NCBI GenBank assembly: GCA_028285205.1
Contig: JANQQA010000338.1
Span: 1-64,000, forward strand
DNA from: Bythopirellula sp.
GTDB lineage: Bacteria > Planctomycetota > Planctomycetia > Pirellulales > Lacipirellulaceae
Direction: 5' to 3'
Length of the DNA: 64,000 bases
The position numbers and the translations under genes are program-made. Under the pieces are notes generated by a model that made no database searches, was not told the DNA's origin, and saw nothing but the letters and a program-made list of their open reading frames with translations. Positions 19,542-28,873 of this stretch are shown one piece after another; the stretch's first letter is position 1, and every line of letters begins with the position of its first letter.

Positions 19542-19640
19542 TCAGGTCTTCACCTTCTGACGGCGGTTCTTGCGGGGTCGGCTGCAAGCGGGGCGCTTGC
19601 CGTGATTCGCTTTTTTGACTTTACGACCAGGTTTGGCCAT
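19542..19640 (-). CDS. 32-residue basic protein, possible bL37-like ribosomal protein
   Basis: The reverse strand encodes MAKPGRKVKKANHGKRPA, then CSRPRKNRRQKVKT, a 32-residue extremely basic peptide with a stop at 19542. A GGAG lies 6 bases before the ATG. The segment GRKVKKANHGKRPA closely resembles what I recall of the short ribosomal protein bL37 described in actinobacterial ribosomes, which ends in ANHGKRPNA. The assignment to that family is inference from this motif. Too short for standard gene calling. It sits alone between the dehydratase and the TraB-like gene, on the same strand as both. Confidence 0.65.
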   Translation of the reverse strand: MAKPGRKVKKANHGKRPACSRPRKNRRQKVKT

Positions 19641-19797
19641 GACTGGCTCCAGTACTGCTGGGTGGGATCTTGGTTAGAACCCCAAATTGTAGCAGGTGTC
19701 TGTGGGTAGGGAAAGGCGAGGAAATTACGTTAACCACGCTGCAATAGGTCAGTCACTCAATGCGTCGTCGGTGCCGGCGTCGCCGACAGAGGTTCCC

Positions 19798-20763
19798 TTA
19801 GGGCCGTAAGTCCCAGGCCTCCAGCCAGACGGTCGCAATCGGCTGCAGGCCGAACTCGCTAACAAGCCGCTCGTGCATATCGGGGAGGTGGCCAGCTCCG
19901 TAGAAGATGCCGATCTTCTTCGTGCCTGCCGTCCGTTGTTCACGCAGAACTTCCAGGGCTCGCTTGTTGCGCTCCGTTATGAGTGTCGACCCCTCCCGAC
20001 CCGACAGTCCGGTCAGCATCGATTCCATCGAATTGAATTGCTTGGCCAGCGCGACCTTCAACTTGCGCGCGCGGTCGGTCGAGAGCAGCGCGGCAAAGAC
20101 GTCGACATCCGCCGACTCGCCTTCTGCGGCTTGCTGACTTTGTTGCGCGATTCCCTGGCCCATCATGCGAAACAGCAGCTGCACGAAACTCTCGTCCTTG
20201 TCGGCCATCGACTGCATGAACTCGTCGGGCGTCAAGTCGGCGTGGATGAAGTTGGGGCGGGTGTAGTCGACTTTCTCCAACTGATGTTCCAGCTCGAGCA
20301 TCGACTTCATACCGTTTTGCAGCGCGCCCAGCGGATGGGCATTGGAAGTACCTCGCCCACGCTCGACGACGGTGCCCTTGGGCGCCACTAACTCGTAGAG
20401 AAGCGCGTCATAGCCTCTGAAGCGACGATTGAGTTCACGATAGTAAGCCAAATCGCCCACGTGGATCGCGCCCACCAAATCGACATATTCGGGCACTTTC
20501 CTAGGCGGCGAGTCCGCATATTGGGGTAATACGTACCGAACGATCGCCACTTCCAGCGCCAGCGGCCGCTTCTTCGCGTCGCGGCGCAGCCGTACCCACT
20601 CCTCGCCAGCAGCCCCCTGCTCCACTGCAGAGCCGCTGTCCGATTTGAGTTTGGTGACAGGCTGGGCTCGCGCGACGTGCGCTAGCGTAGACGCTGTCAC
20701 TGCCAGCAGCACAAACGTGCGGAGCGATCTGCCAGCATTTCGAATTGGAGGGATGCAGTGCAT
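19798..20763 (-). CDS. TraB/GumN-like (TIKI superfamily) exported protein
   Basis: This is a 321-residue protein with an N-terminal signal (residues about 12-34, ending ARA). The conserved GAIHVGDLAYY, ALLYELVAPKG, ITERNKRAL and IGIFYGAGHLP are the spaced GxxH and GAGH motifs of the TraB/GumN/TIKI group, a putative metallohydrolase fold. An insertion, LLFRMMGQGIAQQ followed by Ser/Ala-rich sequence, lies in the middle. Role unknown; homologues are common in planctomycetes. Export implies a periplasmic or outer location. Confidence 0.75.
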   Translation of the reverse strand: MHCIPPIRNAGRSLRTFVLLAVTASTLAHVARAQPVTKLKSDSGSAVEQGAAGEEWVRLRRDAKKRPLALEVAIVRYVLPQYADSPPRKVPEYVDLVGAIHVGDLAYYRELNRRFRGYDALLYELVAPKGTVVERGRGTSNAHPLGALQNGMKSMLELEHQLEKVDYTRPNFIHADLTPDEFMQSMADKDESFVQLLFRMMGQGIAQQSQQAAEGESADVDVFAALLSTDRARKLKVALAKQFNSMESMLTGLSGREGSTLITERNKRALEVLREQRTAGTKKIGIFYGAGHLPDMHERLVSEFGLQPIATVWLEAWDLRP

Positions 20764-21116
20764 GTATCGGTACCTCGATCGAGTGTTTCAAGCGGTTTAA
20801 GAAGTATATGTCGAGTGTGACCAGAGTCTAGACACCGGCGAGCAGCATCGCTTGCCGAAGTAGGCGGGAGCCGGTGGCGGGTCTCCGGGTCCAACCGTGA
20901 AAGCTACCAGGGGCACCACCTCATCATCTGTCGCCTCCCACCCGCCTGCTAGCAGCAAAACCGTTAATTTCGTTAGAGTTTACCACTCTTGCTCAACCCT
21001 TGCGACTGTCAGGTCCGATACTACCGGCACAGGAGTATTCTTCGTTGCTCTCCGTGGGCACTCGAATAACCACCAGGTGCCTGAACAAGGCACTCCAACA
21101 AGGGTAGTTGGACGCT
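20764..21116. other. Intergenic region, 350 bp, divergent promoters expected
   Basis: This gap lies between the TraB-like gene (minus) and the BBP7 gene (plus). Both should have promoters here, but I do not see a convincing sigma-70 pair or operator. No gene, tRNA or repeat was recognised. Confidence 0.45.
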
Positions 21117-22748
21117 ATGACCGTAAAGAAAAGAAAAATGCAGCACCACATATTCAAGATGCTTGCGAGTTGTCTGCTCATCGGAGCACAAGCCACAGTT
21201 GCTTCGGCACAGCTGTTTCCTCAGGTTCAGTTGCTGCAGGACGACCCTTGGTGTGGTGATTGCTGCGAGCATGACCTGCAATTCTTCGCCCCCGTGGACT
21301 TCGATCTCGAATGCCAGCCCATGCTCAAGGACTGCGGCTGGTACTTCGGATACGAGAAGTTGAGTTGGGTGATCACTGGTGAACGAACCACCATCGGCGA
21401 CCCAACGGTCAACGTACAGTCGGAGATCTATTTGCCACAAACCGGAAGTTCACTGGGCGTGGCACCACCGACGTACCAAGTCGTCAATAGCATTCAGGAC
21501 GCTCCGCCCGAAGCCGACTTCGCTTGGGGTAATCGTTACGAGTTCGGTCGGCAAAACAGAGGTAGCGGTTGGAGAATTAGCATCTTGGAAGGGCCTGAGC
21601 TCAACACCCAGGACGTCTACGGTTTTGACGAAATCTCGATTCCGGGAACACTACCTTTCATTACTCGCACTACCAACGACAACGATACGGTGACGATCAT
21701 TGATCCTGACAACTTCGACCCTAGTTTGACGATTCTCCTGTTCCCAAATGGGCCAAACGATGTGTCGACGAGTATCAACGGTTTCGGCAGTGTTGCCGTC
21801 AACTTCAGAACTCCGGCAGGATTTCTCACCGGCCTGCGTGATTATTGGGTTGGCACCACAAGTGGTCCTGTGATCGGTGGACCGGGACGAAGTTTGCTCG
21901 TGACCGGGTCAGAGCAGGTAGAAGTCAACGGTGTTTTGACTGAGGCTAAGATCAGTGCAGCTGCTGTAGTCACCGGAGCGGACGGTCTAGTCGACGACTT
22001 GAACGGCAATGGCCAGTCATTCTTCTTTATCGATCTCGACGCGGACGGCACACACGACGTGGGCGAACCGTTTGGTTTCGACTTCAACGACCTGCATACG
22101 TTCAATGTTTTCTTCGATACTGTAATCGTTCGAAACAATACGAGAACCGATGGCGTGGAACTGATGCATACCTTCGACGTGCCGAATCGATACAAGATGA
22201 AAAAGCATCAAGATAGTCGTTTGAGAATTAGCACCGGTGTCCGCTACTTCCAGTTGCAAGATCTCTTCTACTTTGAGGGGCGAGGCGGTTTTCTCGGCCT
22301 GACCACGATGACCACCGACGTGCAGAACTCGATATTTGGACCGCAGGTACAGCTGCAGTGGCACAAACAACGAGGTCGATTCGGATTGGATGTCGATGGC
22401 CGCTTCATGTGGGGCTTTAACGTCCAGGATCTGGATCTCGATGCCACCATCGGCCAGGATTTACTACCTGGCGGACTCAATAGTTCGGCAACGGGTCGAC
22501 CGACCGCCACACGAACGGGCCGGCATGATGAGACGTTCTCTCCGTTCGTCGAGTTTCGAGCGGATGCTTCTTACAGCATCACCAATTCGATCAAGGCAAG
22601 AGTTGGTTACACAGCGATGTTCATCGATAACATCACTCGCAGCTCACGAGTTACGGATTGGGTCTTGCCAAATCCCGGCCTGCTGAAGGGCGGACAGCAG
22701 GACATCTTCATCAATGGTGCGAACTTCGGTTTCGACGTCCTCTATTGA
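21117..22748 (+). CDS. BBP7-family outer-membrane beta-barrel protein
   Basis: This is a 543-residue exported protein. A signal peptide (residues about 8-30) ends in VASAQ. The mature part has CGDCCEHDLQFF and CQPMLKDCGWYFGYEKLSW, then a long acidic beta-rich region. The C-terminal half alternates hydrophobic strands and charged loops (RFGLDVDGRFMWGFNVQDLDLDA; IKARVGYTAMFIDNITRSS) and ends in a short aromatic strand (FGFDVLY). This matches planctomycete BBP7 barrels. The start may be at 21117 (ATG) or the TTG at 21108. A strong terminator follows directly. Confidence 0.75.
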   Translation: MTVKKRKMQHHIFKMLASCLLIGAQATVASAQLFPQVQLLQDDPWCGDCCEHDLQFFAPVDFDLECQPMLKDCGWYFGYEKLSWVITGERTTIGDPTVNVQSEIYLPQTGSSLGVAPPTYQVVNSIQDAPPEADFAWGNRYEFGRQNRGSGWRISILEGPELNTQDVYGFDEISIPGTLPFITRTTNDNDTVTIIDPDNFDPSLTILLFPNGPNDVSTSINGFGSVAVNFRTPAGFLTGLRDYWVGTTSGPVIGGPGRSLLVTGSEQVEVNGVLTEAKISAAAVVTGADGLVDDLNGNGQSFFFIDLDADGTHDVGEPFGFDFNDLHTFNVFFDTVIVRNNTRTDGVELMHTFDVPNRYKMKKHQDSRLRISTGVRYFQLQDLFYFEGRGGFLGLTTMTTDVQNSIFGPQVQLQWHKQRGRFGLDVDGRFMWGFNVQDLDLDATIGQDLLPGGLNSSATGRPTATRTGRHDETFSPFVEFRADASYSITNSIKARVGYTAMFIDNITRSSRVTDWVLPNPGLLKGGQQDIFINGANFGFDVLY

Positions 22749-22776
22749 ACAAGTGCCGGCGTATAGACAATCACTC

Positions 22777-22806
22777 AAGCCCCGGCAAATCTGCCGGGGC
22801 TTTTTT
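22777..22806 (+). terminator. Rho-independent terminator after the BBP7 gene
   Basis: AAGCCCCGGC and GCCGGGGCTT form a perfect 10-bp stem around a loop of a few bases, followed by a run of six T. It lies 28 bp past the stop codon at 22748. Confidence 0.92.
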
Positions 22807-22830
22807 GTGCTTGAACTCGGCGCATGCAAA

Positions 22831-22857
22831 ACGCAGCCCCTGTTGAGGAGCTGCGTT
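22831..22857 (-). terminator. Possible terminator after the 81-residue gene
   Basis: Read on the reverse strand, CGCAGCTCC pairs with GGGGCTGCG across a short loop and is followed by TTTTGC. It lies about 60 bp downstream of the small gene ending at 22917, so it would close that transcription unit. Confidence 0.5.
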
Positions 22858-22916
22858 GATCGGGTGTCTTAGCCAGACGAGCGCTGGAGTTTTTTGTCTG
22901 TGCGACTTGAGCAGTA

Positions 22917-23162
22917 CTAGGCCTTGGTCTCATGCAGCCGTTGCAATTCCGCCAGCTCGCTGGTGAGCCGGTGACGGAGTGGGCTTTCTGGTCGCAATTC
23001 TTCGAGGAGGTTTTCAGCGTTTTCAAACGAATCTGTCGTAAAATTTCCATCCTTGAACAGACGAGCCCAACTACGCGAAACTTCGCTTTCAGTCAGCAAG
23101 GTAACGCTCCTTATTGAATCAGAGGGTGAGTGAAACGGTGAATTAATAGTTTCATTATCCAT
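22917..23162 (-). CDS. Small acidic hypothetical protein (81 residues)
   Basis: From an ATG at 23162 this frame encodes 81 residues (MDNETINSPFH...), with VTLLTESEVSRSWARLFKDG and a helical, acidic C-terminal half (NAENLLEELRPE, LTSELAELQRLHE). The frame is open further upstream but that part lacks conservation and a ribosome binding site. A terminator-like hairpin downstream supports it being a real gene. No family recognised. Confidence 0.4.
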   Translation of the reverse strand: MDNETINSPFHSPSDSIRSVTLLTESEVSRSWARLFKDGNFTTDSFENAENLLEELRPESPLRHRLTSELAELQRLHETKA

Positions 23163-23921
23163 GCTGGTGCCTTGCGCAGCAAGTAGATTGCAGAACCGTT
23201 GAGTATGGTTTGCCACCAGCCCCGATTTGACGAATCGAGCCAAGGCCATTCGGGTAACTCGCGCGAGCCAGCGACGTCGGCTGCGAAGTGCAACCCAACA
23301 CCGATGTTCCACTTCTGAACACCGGCACCTTCGCGCAACTCCCGCGAGCACAATGAGTTGGGTGTACCTCGCGCTACGACGACGCTCATGCCGCTGAGGT
23401 AATCTTTAGGTACTCTACTGACTCTGTCAGGACCGAAAAGTGAGCGGCTTGGTGAAACACTGTTACTTGCCACGAAAGTACTGGCAGGCCGAGTTTTTCT
23501 ACTGAGAATACCGAGTCTTTCGCGGCAACGAAAAATTGCTCGACCATTGTTCCGATGGTAGTGTCAAGGGTTGAAGCTTTTGTTTGCCCAGCAAATCTGG
23601 GCTGAAGTACGCTACCAGCCACTCCAGAAGGCCCTCCTGTAGGGGGTGTGACTATGGCTTACTCGGTCTACAATGTTGGATTACCCATCGATTCAGCCCG
23701 AGCAACCCTGGCTTGCTGTCGGCTGCGATTCTCAAACATGGCTCCACGAGTTGGCGTAAAGCTGCCGCCCGTCCGTTGCAACAGGACGACCGTTACGCTT
23801 ATTGAAAACGAGCGGTTTTTGAGAGACTCGGCAATGGCGCATCAGGTTTCGCCACTGCGAGACTCTGTCGCTGCAGCCCAGCCGTCCCTTCGAAACACTT
23901 TCCAGCAGGAAAACTCCTACC
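23163..23921. other. Gene-poor region, 760 bp
   Basis: Between the small acidic gene and the FAAL fusion there are only short frames without motifs, signal peptides or ribosome binding sites. I found no tRNA or clear repeat. It may hold the promoter of the lipid-synthesis gene at 23922. Decayed coding sequence cannot be excluded. Confidence 0.4.
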
Positions 23922-26900
23922 GTGCATCTTGACCATCTCCCCGGCTCATTTTTTGGCCCCTCGAATCTCGTAGAGCTTCTCCAGCATCGCGCTCTGCACC
24001 AGGGAGATGACATTGGATTTCGCTTTCTCATGGACGGCGAGCGCGAAACGCTGGAGTGGAGCTACGCCGACCTGGACCGCAAGGCACGCGCGATCGCGGC
24101 GTCTTTGCAGTCGATGGATCTGGAAGGCGAGCGCGCACTGTTGCTTTATCCATCGGGGCTCGATTTTGTTGCGGCGTTTTTTGGCTGCTTGTACGCCGGG
24201 GTCACAGCGGTGCCCGCCTACCCGCCGCGGCGTAATCGCAATATGGCGCGAATCGATGCGATTGCCGGAGATGCAGAAGCGAAAATCGCGCTGACCACGT
24301 TCGATGTCCTCGAGCGCGTGCAGACGATGATCAGCGACACGCCCTCGCTGCAGCAAATACGCTGGCGTGCGACGGATCAGTGGGAAGAGGAGCTCGCCAC
24401 TAGCTGGCGACGCCCCGACGTGCACGGCGAGACGTTGGCCTTCTTGCAATACACCTCCGGCTCGACCGGTGCGCCCAAGGGCGTCATGCTGTCGCACGCC
24501 AACCTGATGCATAACTCGGCGATGATCTCCTACGCGTTCGGGCACACACGCTCAGGTAGCGGCTGTTTCTGGCTACCGCTGTATCACGACATGGGACTGA
24601 TTGGTGGCATTCTCCAGCCACTCTACATGGGTAAGCCGAACACGCTATTCTCACCCACGCACTTCTTGCAAAAACCAGTCCGCTGGCTGCAGATTCTGAC
24701 CCAATGCGGGGCGACGATTAGTGGTGGACCGAATTTCGCCTACGATCTGTGCGTCGAGAAAGTCACCGCCGAACAAAAAACCACGCTTGACCTGAGCCGC
24801 TGGACGCTCGCCTTCAATGGCGCCGAGCCCGTGCGTGCCGACACGATCGACCGATTTAGCAAAGCCTTCGCCGAGTGTGGGTTCCGTCGCGATGCGTTCT
24901 ACCCGTGCTACGGATTGGCCGAAGCGACGCTGATCGTCACGGGCGGCTTCAAGCAATCACCTCCGGCAGTGAAATCTTTCGAAATCCAGTCGCTGGAACG
25001 CAATGAAGTCGTCGAGACCGAACCCGGGGCTGACGACTCGCGCGAATTGGTCGGCAGCGGTGGAAACGTACTCGATCAACAAATCGTCATTGCTGATCCC
25101 GAAACACACGCCTCGCTAGGCAACAATCGCGTCGGCGAGATTTGGGTCTCCGGCCCAAGTGTCGCGGGCGGGTACTGGAAGCGTGACGATCTGAACCAGG
25201 AAACTTTCCAAGCTCGTCTCGACGATGGTCGGGGACCGTTTCTTCGCACCGGTGATTTGGGGTTCTTGCGGAACGGCGAGTTGTTCGTCACCGGTCGCTT
25301 GAAGGACCTGTTGATTTTCCGCGGTGTCAACCATTATCCGCAGGACATCGAGCATACGGCACAGTCCGCGCACGAGCACGTGGAACATTGCCAGGGCGCT
25401 GCGGTCATCGTCGGTGACGAAGGCAACGAACAACTTGTGCTCGTTCAAGAAACGGTGCGCCGTCGTGACCTCGACTTCCCAGCGATCATCGAAGCAATTC
25501 GCAGAAAGATTTCTGGCACGCACGAGTTGCCCGTCGCGGCGATCGTCTTAATCAAGACGCGCAGTATTCCGAAGACCTCCAGTGGCAAGATTCAACGTCA
25601 CGCATGTCGCGACGGATTCCTCGCGGGCACATTGGCGGCACAAGCGACCTGGTCGGCCGAGACTGGCAAGGTTGAGATCACGCCCTCATTGCGACGCCGC
25701 CGCAAGGACGACAGCGTCGAGCAATGGGTCGAGGAAGGTGACTTGCCGATCGCCGCACAGGACGAATCGACGACGGCAGTCGCGACCACGGTCGAAGAAG
25801 CGAAGCCCGAGGATCTCAACGGGGCAGCGGAACGCGCTGAACCGTCGGCCGCCGCCGCCGAGATCGCCGAAATCGTTTACGAACAGGTTCGCAACGTCGG
25901 GCGTGAGCGTGTCGGGGAACTTGATTGGGACACGAACATCGTCGAGCTGGGACTCGATTCGCTGGAACGCATCGAAATCGTGACCGCGTTGGAGGAGGCT
26001 TTCGGCGGCCGGTTCCCTGAATCGGTGATGCAAGAGATGGAAACGTGCGGTCAAGTTGTCGAGGCGATTCAAGAGCACCTCGGGGGCGAAGTCGCCAAAT
26101 CCAAATCCGCGCGACCGACGCATCTGATCGTCCCTGACGAGGATCACATCTTCACCAAGTCGCCCGAGTACTTACGTCTGCAGCAAAACCTGGAGATGAC
26201 CAAAAAGCCTGGCGCGACCAATCCGTACTTCACGGTCCACGAGAGCATAACCAACGATCTCACCACCATCGGTGGCCGCGAGTACATTAACTGGTGCAGC
26301 TACAACTATCTGGGCATGTCGGGTGATCCTGTGGTGATCGAAGCCGCCCGTCGCGCGGTCGCCAAGTATGGCACGAGCGTATCAGCCAGCCGCGTGGTCT
26401 CGGGTCAGAAACCGGTACATGTCCAACTAGAACGAGCGATCGCCGACTTCATCGGCACCGAAGACTCGATCGTGTTCGTCGGTGGTCACTCAACCAACGA
26501 GACCGTCATCGGCCACTTGTTCGGTGCAGGCGATTTGATCCTGCACGATGGGCTCTCGCACAACAGCATCCTGCAGGGTGCGATGCTCTCAGGGGCACGC
26601 CGGCGACCGTTCCGTCACAACGATTGGCAGGAGTGCGATCGCATCCTGCAAGAGGTTCGCCACGAGTACCGCCGTGTGCTGATCATTGCGGAAGGCGTCT
26701 ACAGCATGGACGGCGACTATTGCGAACTACCAAGGTTTGTTGACATCAAGCAACGACACAAAGCGTATCTGATGATCGATGAAGCTCATTCAATTGGCAC
26801 GATGGGCCGACGCGGGCGTGGGATGTCTGAGCACTATGAGGTCAACCCGCGTGACGTCGACATTTGGATGGGCACGTTGAGTAAGTCGTTTGGCAGCTGC

Positions 26901-27419
26901 GGTGGGTATATCGCGGGCTCATCAGCGCTGGTCGAATTTTTGAAATACACGGCACCTGGGTTCGTCTACAGCGTCGGCCTCAGCCCGCCCAACGCAGCCG
27001 CTGCACTCGCCTCTATCAACCTGCTGCTGGAAGAGCCCGACCGTGTTGCCCGCCTTGCAGAGAACTCTCGCCTGTTCCTACGCATCGCGAAGCGCGAGGG
27101 TCTCAATACGGGCACAAGCAACAACACCCCGGTGGTGCCCGTCATCACCGGCAACTCCGAGTACGCGCTTAAGCTATCGCAGGCACTATTCCAACGCGGA
27201 ATCAACGTACAGCCAATCCTCTACCCGGCGGTTGAAGAGAGCGCCGCCCGTCTGCGGTTCTTCATCACCAGCACCCACACCGAATCACAGATTCGCGAGA
27301 CCGTGGCGGCGGTGGCCGAATCACTCGAGCAGATCGATCCCACGTTCCAACGGACCACATCACCATCGGACATCGACTCAAGGATTTTTCCCCCTAATCC
27401 GGTGATGCCACCTAGTTAG
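23922..27419 (+). CDS. Fatty-acyl-AMP ligase / acyl carrier / alpha-oxoamine synthase fusion
   Basis: This is a 1165-residue three-domain protein. Residues about 20-600 form an adenylate-forming enzyme with LQYTSGSTGAPKGVMLSH (P-loop, about residue 175), GCFWLPLYHDMGLIGG and GRLKDLLIFRGVNHYPQDIE, typical of fatty-acyl-AMP ligases. Residues about 640-725 are an acyl carrier with the phosphopantetheine Ser in ELGLDSLERIE (S680). Residues about 755-1150 are an alpha-oxoamine synthase: GTSVSASRVVSGQ, AHSIGTMGRRGRG and the PLP lysine in MGTLSKSFG (K988). Predicted reaction: load a fatty acid onto the carrier and condense it with an amino acid, decarboxylating to a ketoamine, as serine palmitoyltransferase does. 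The amino acid and lipid product are unknown. Confidence 0.88.
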   Translation: MHLDHLPGSFFGPSNLVELLQHRALHQGDDIGFRFLMDGERETLEWSYADLDRKARAIAASLQSMDLEGERALLLYPSGLDFVAAFFGCLYAGVTAVPAYPPRRNRNMARIDAIAGDAEAKIALTTFDVLERVQTMISDTPSLQQIRWRATDQWEEELATSWRRPDVHGETLAFLQYTSGSTGAPKGVMLSHANLMHNSAMISYAFGHTRSGSGCFWLPLYHDMGLIGGILQPLYMGKPNTLFSPTHFLQKPVRWLQILTQCGATISGGPNFAYDLCVEKVTAEQKTTLDLSRWTLAFNGAEPVRADTIDRFSKAFAECGFRRDAFYPCYGLAEATLIVTGGFKQSPPAVKSFEIQSLERNEVVETEPGADDSRELVGSGGNVLDQQIVIADPETHASLGNNRVGEIWVSGPSVAGGYWKRDDLNQETFQARLDDGRGPFLRTGDLGFLRNGELFVTGRLKDLLIFRGVNHYPQDIEHTAQSAHEHVEHCQGAAVIVGDEGNEQLVLVQETVRRRDLDFPAIIEAIRRKISGTHELPVAAIVLIKTRSIPKTSSGKIQRHACRDGFLAGTLAAQATWSAETGKVEITPSLRRRRKDDSVEQWVEEGDLPIAAQDESTTAVATTVEEAKPEDLNGAAERAEPSAAAAEIAEIVYEQVRNVGRERVGELDWDTNIVELGLDSLERIEIVTALEEAFGGRFPESVMQEMETCGQVVEAIQEHLGGEVAKSKSARPTHLIVPDEDHIFTKSPEYLRLQQNLEMTKKPGATNPYFTVHESITNDLTTIGGREYINWCSYNYLGMSGDPVVIEAARRAVAKYGTSVSASRVVSGQKPVHVQLERAIADFIGTEDSIVFVGGHSTNETVIGHLFGAGDLILHDGLSHNSILQGAMLSGARRRPFRHNDWQECDRILQEVRHEYRRVLIIAEGVYSMDGDYCELPRFVDIKQRHKAYLMIDEAHSIGTMGRRGRGMSEHYEVNPRDVDIWMGTLSKSFGSCGGYIAGSSALVEFLKYTAPGFVYSVGLSPPNAAAALASINLLLEEPDRVARLAENSRLFLRIAKREGLNTGTSNNTPVVPVITGNSEYALKLSQALFQRGINVQPILYPAVEESAARLRFFITSTHTESQIRETVAAVAESLEQIDPTFQRTTSPSDIDSRIFPPNPVMPPS

Positions 27420-27549
27420 GAAAATCGGCAAATTTGAACCAGCTGCGACACACTCAATCGCGTGTGCGAGCAGAGGGCGTGAAGAACCTCTTCCGCACGG
27501 CAGCCGACTTCTTTAAATCGCCAACACGGCACCCAACCTCGGCATTTGC

Positions 27550-27578
27550 TTTACGCCACAGTGCACCACGACTAAAAT
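27550..27578 (+). promoter_or_regulatory. Candidate promoter for the WXG100/EssC-like locus
   Basis: TTTACG, a 17-bp spacer, then TAAAAT gives plausible -35 and -10 elements about 170 bp before the first gene at 27750. The rest of the gap 27420-27749 shows no gene. A guess from sequence only. Confidence 0.3.
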
Positions 27579-27749
27579 GTTACTCGTGGGGAGACTAGCG
27601 TCGATCGCCGCTCGGTGGGCTGCGATTCTGAATCAATCGCTTTGTACGCAAGCAGCTTGGAACGACTGCAACGTGGCGGAGCAGACACTCGCATATGTCC
27701 GTGGTGACAGGCCGCTTGCAGTGCGAATCAACAGAAGGTGAGGTCGCAG

Positions 27750-28022
27750 ATGTCTCAAGCGATCGTCGATCCGGCCGAATTGCGCCGCTTCGCGCAGCAG
27801 CTTGGCAACTTCAGCGTGGAGTTGGAAGAACGGCTTTCCACGCTCACCAGCCAACTGCACAATCTCAACAACACTTGGCGGGATCAAGAGCACATGAAGT
27901 TCGCCGAGGAGTTTCAGAATCACCTCAAGATGATTGCACGTACCGTTGAAACTTCCAACGAATACGTGCCGTTCTTGCTGCGCAAAGCCGAGCGGATTGA
28001 AGACTATTTGAATCAGAAGTGA
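27750..28022 (+). CDS. WXG100-family protein (Esx-like)
   Basis: This is a 90-residue, almost wholly helical protein. The size, the two helices and the loop LNNTWRDQEHMKFAEEFQ, with Trp at about residue 44 flanked by Asp, fit the WXG100 family of type VII substrates, which dimerise as helical hairpins. The WXG is replaced here by W-R-D, a known variation. The start at 27750 (MSQAIVDP) follows AGGTGAGG. It is the first gene of a five-gene run ending in the FtsK-type ATPase and a 79-residue protein. Confidence 0.8.
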   Translation: MSQAIVDPAELRRFAQQLGNFSVELEERLSTLTSQLHNLNNTWRDQEHMKFAEEFQNHLKMIARTVETSNEYVPFLLRKAERIEDYLNQK

Positions 28023-28087
28023 AGGAATCGAGAGGCGCGAGTCACGCGACCTAGGCAACCCAATAATCGCTACTCGCAACTGCATCC

Positions 28088-28636
28088 ATGTCCACGCCCG
28101 CACAAGTTCGCAATGTCGAAGCAATCGAGCACTTTCGCAATCAATTGGCGAAGTACGAGGAACGTGTCCAGTTGTCACTCGAGGCGATGACTTCGGAGCT
28201 ACAGCGGGCAACTGATTGGCTGCGCAACGATCGTCCCAGCTTTTGGAAGAAACAGACTAAGCTAGCGGAAGATGCTGTCCATGAGGCGAAGATGGCGTTG
28301 GAACGCTGCCTGATGTTTCCGACCGTCTCGGGGGAACGTCCCTCATGTCGCGAGGAGCGTACGGCGCTGAAGAAAGCCCAAGCACGGCTCGAGTACTGCC
28401 GAGAGAAAGTCGAAAAAGTACGTTACTGGAACCGTCAGATCCAGCACGAAATGTTGGAGTACACAGGCCGCATCGGCCAACTGAAGCGACTACTCGAAAC
28501 GGAATTACCTGCCGCGCGAGCGCGCCTCCAGCAAATCGTTCGTCGGCTGGACGAATACCAAATTGAACGGACGCCGCTTGCCCGCGAGCCCGAACCGGTC
28601 ACCCGTCCTGGCGAAGAACAAGACACCGAGCAATAA
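28088..28636 (+). CDS. Coiled-coil protein of the WXG100/EssC-like locus
   Basis: This is a 182-residue protein, charged and heptad-like through most of its length (IEHFRNQLAKYEERVQLSLEAM, RTALKKAQARLEYCREKVEKVRYW, QIVRRLDEYQIER), with a Pro/Glu-rich C-terminal tail. No signal peptide or membrane segment. No known family is recognised. Position between two small WXG100-like genes suggests a cytosolic chaperone or substrate-adaptor role, which is inference. It ends 2 bp before the next start codon, indicating translational coupling. Confidence 0.65.
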   Translation: MSTPAQVRNVEAIEHFRNQLAKYEERVQLSLEAMTSELQRATDWLRNDRPSFWKKQTKLAEDAVHEAKMALERCLMFPTVSGERPSCREERTALKKAQARLEYCREKVEKVRYWNRQIQHEMLEYTGRIGQLKRLLETELPAARARLQQIVRRLDEYQIERTPLAREPEPVTRPGEEQDTEQ

Positions 28637-28638
28637 CA

Positions 28639-28863
28639 ATGGCGAATTGGGATCTTTACACAAACGCGGCGCGCATTCGCAAAGCAACTGAAGAACTGCA
28701 GATCGCCTGGGAAGAGACCGCCGAATACTGGTCCGACGATGTGAGCCGCACGTTTTGCGAACGTCACCTCGAGCCTATCGGGCCAGCAACAAAGATATCG
28801 CTCGACGCGGTGGCTAGGATGCAGCATCTGATGAAACAAATCCAGCAAGATTGCGAAGAATAG
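28639..28863 (+). CDS. Small WXG100-like protein (74 residues)
   Basis: This is a 74-residue helical protein: MANWDLYTNAARIRKATEEL, then the turn AEYWSDDVSRTFCERHLEP, then a second helix rich in charge. The helix-turn(W-S-D)-helix design resembles half of a WXG100 hairpin, suggesting a second, shorter Esx-type partner. It begins 2 bp after the coiled-coil gene and ends 10 bp before the ATPase start. No family is confidently assigned. Confidence 0.65.
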   Translation: MANWDLYTNAARIRKATEELQIAWEETAEYWSDDVSRTFCERHLEPIGPATKISLDAVARMQHLMKQIQQDCEE

Positions 28864-28873
28864 GCGACCGACT

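Noticed and set aside
23386-23622. 78-residue minus-strand frame in the 23.2-23.9 kb gap
   Set aside because: No motif, no ribosome binding site and unconvincing composition; left as gene-poor region.
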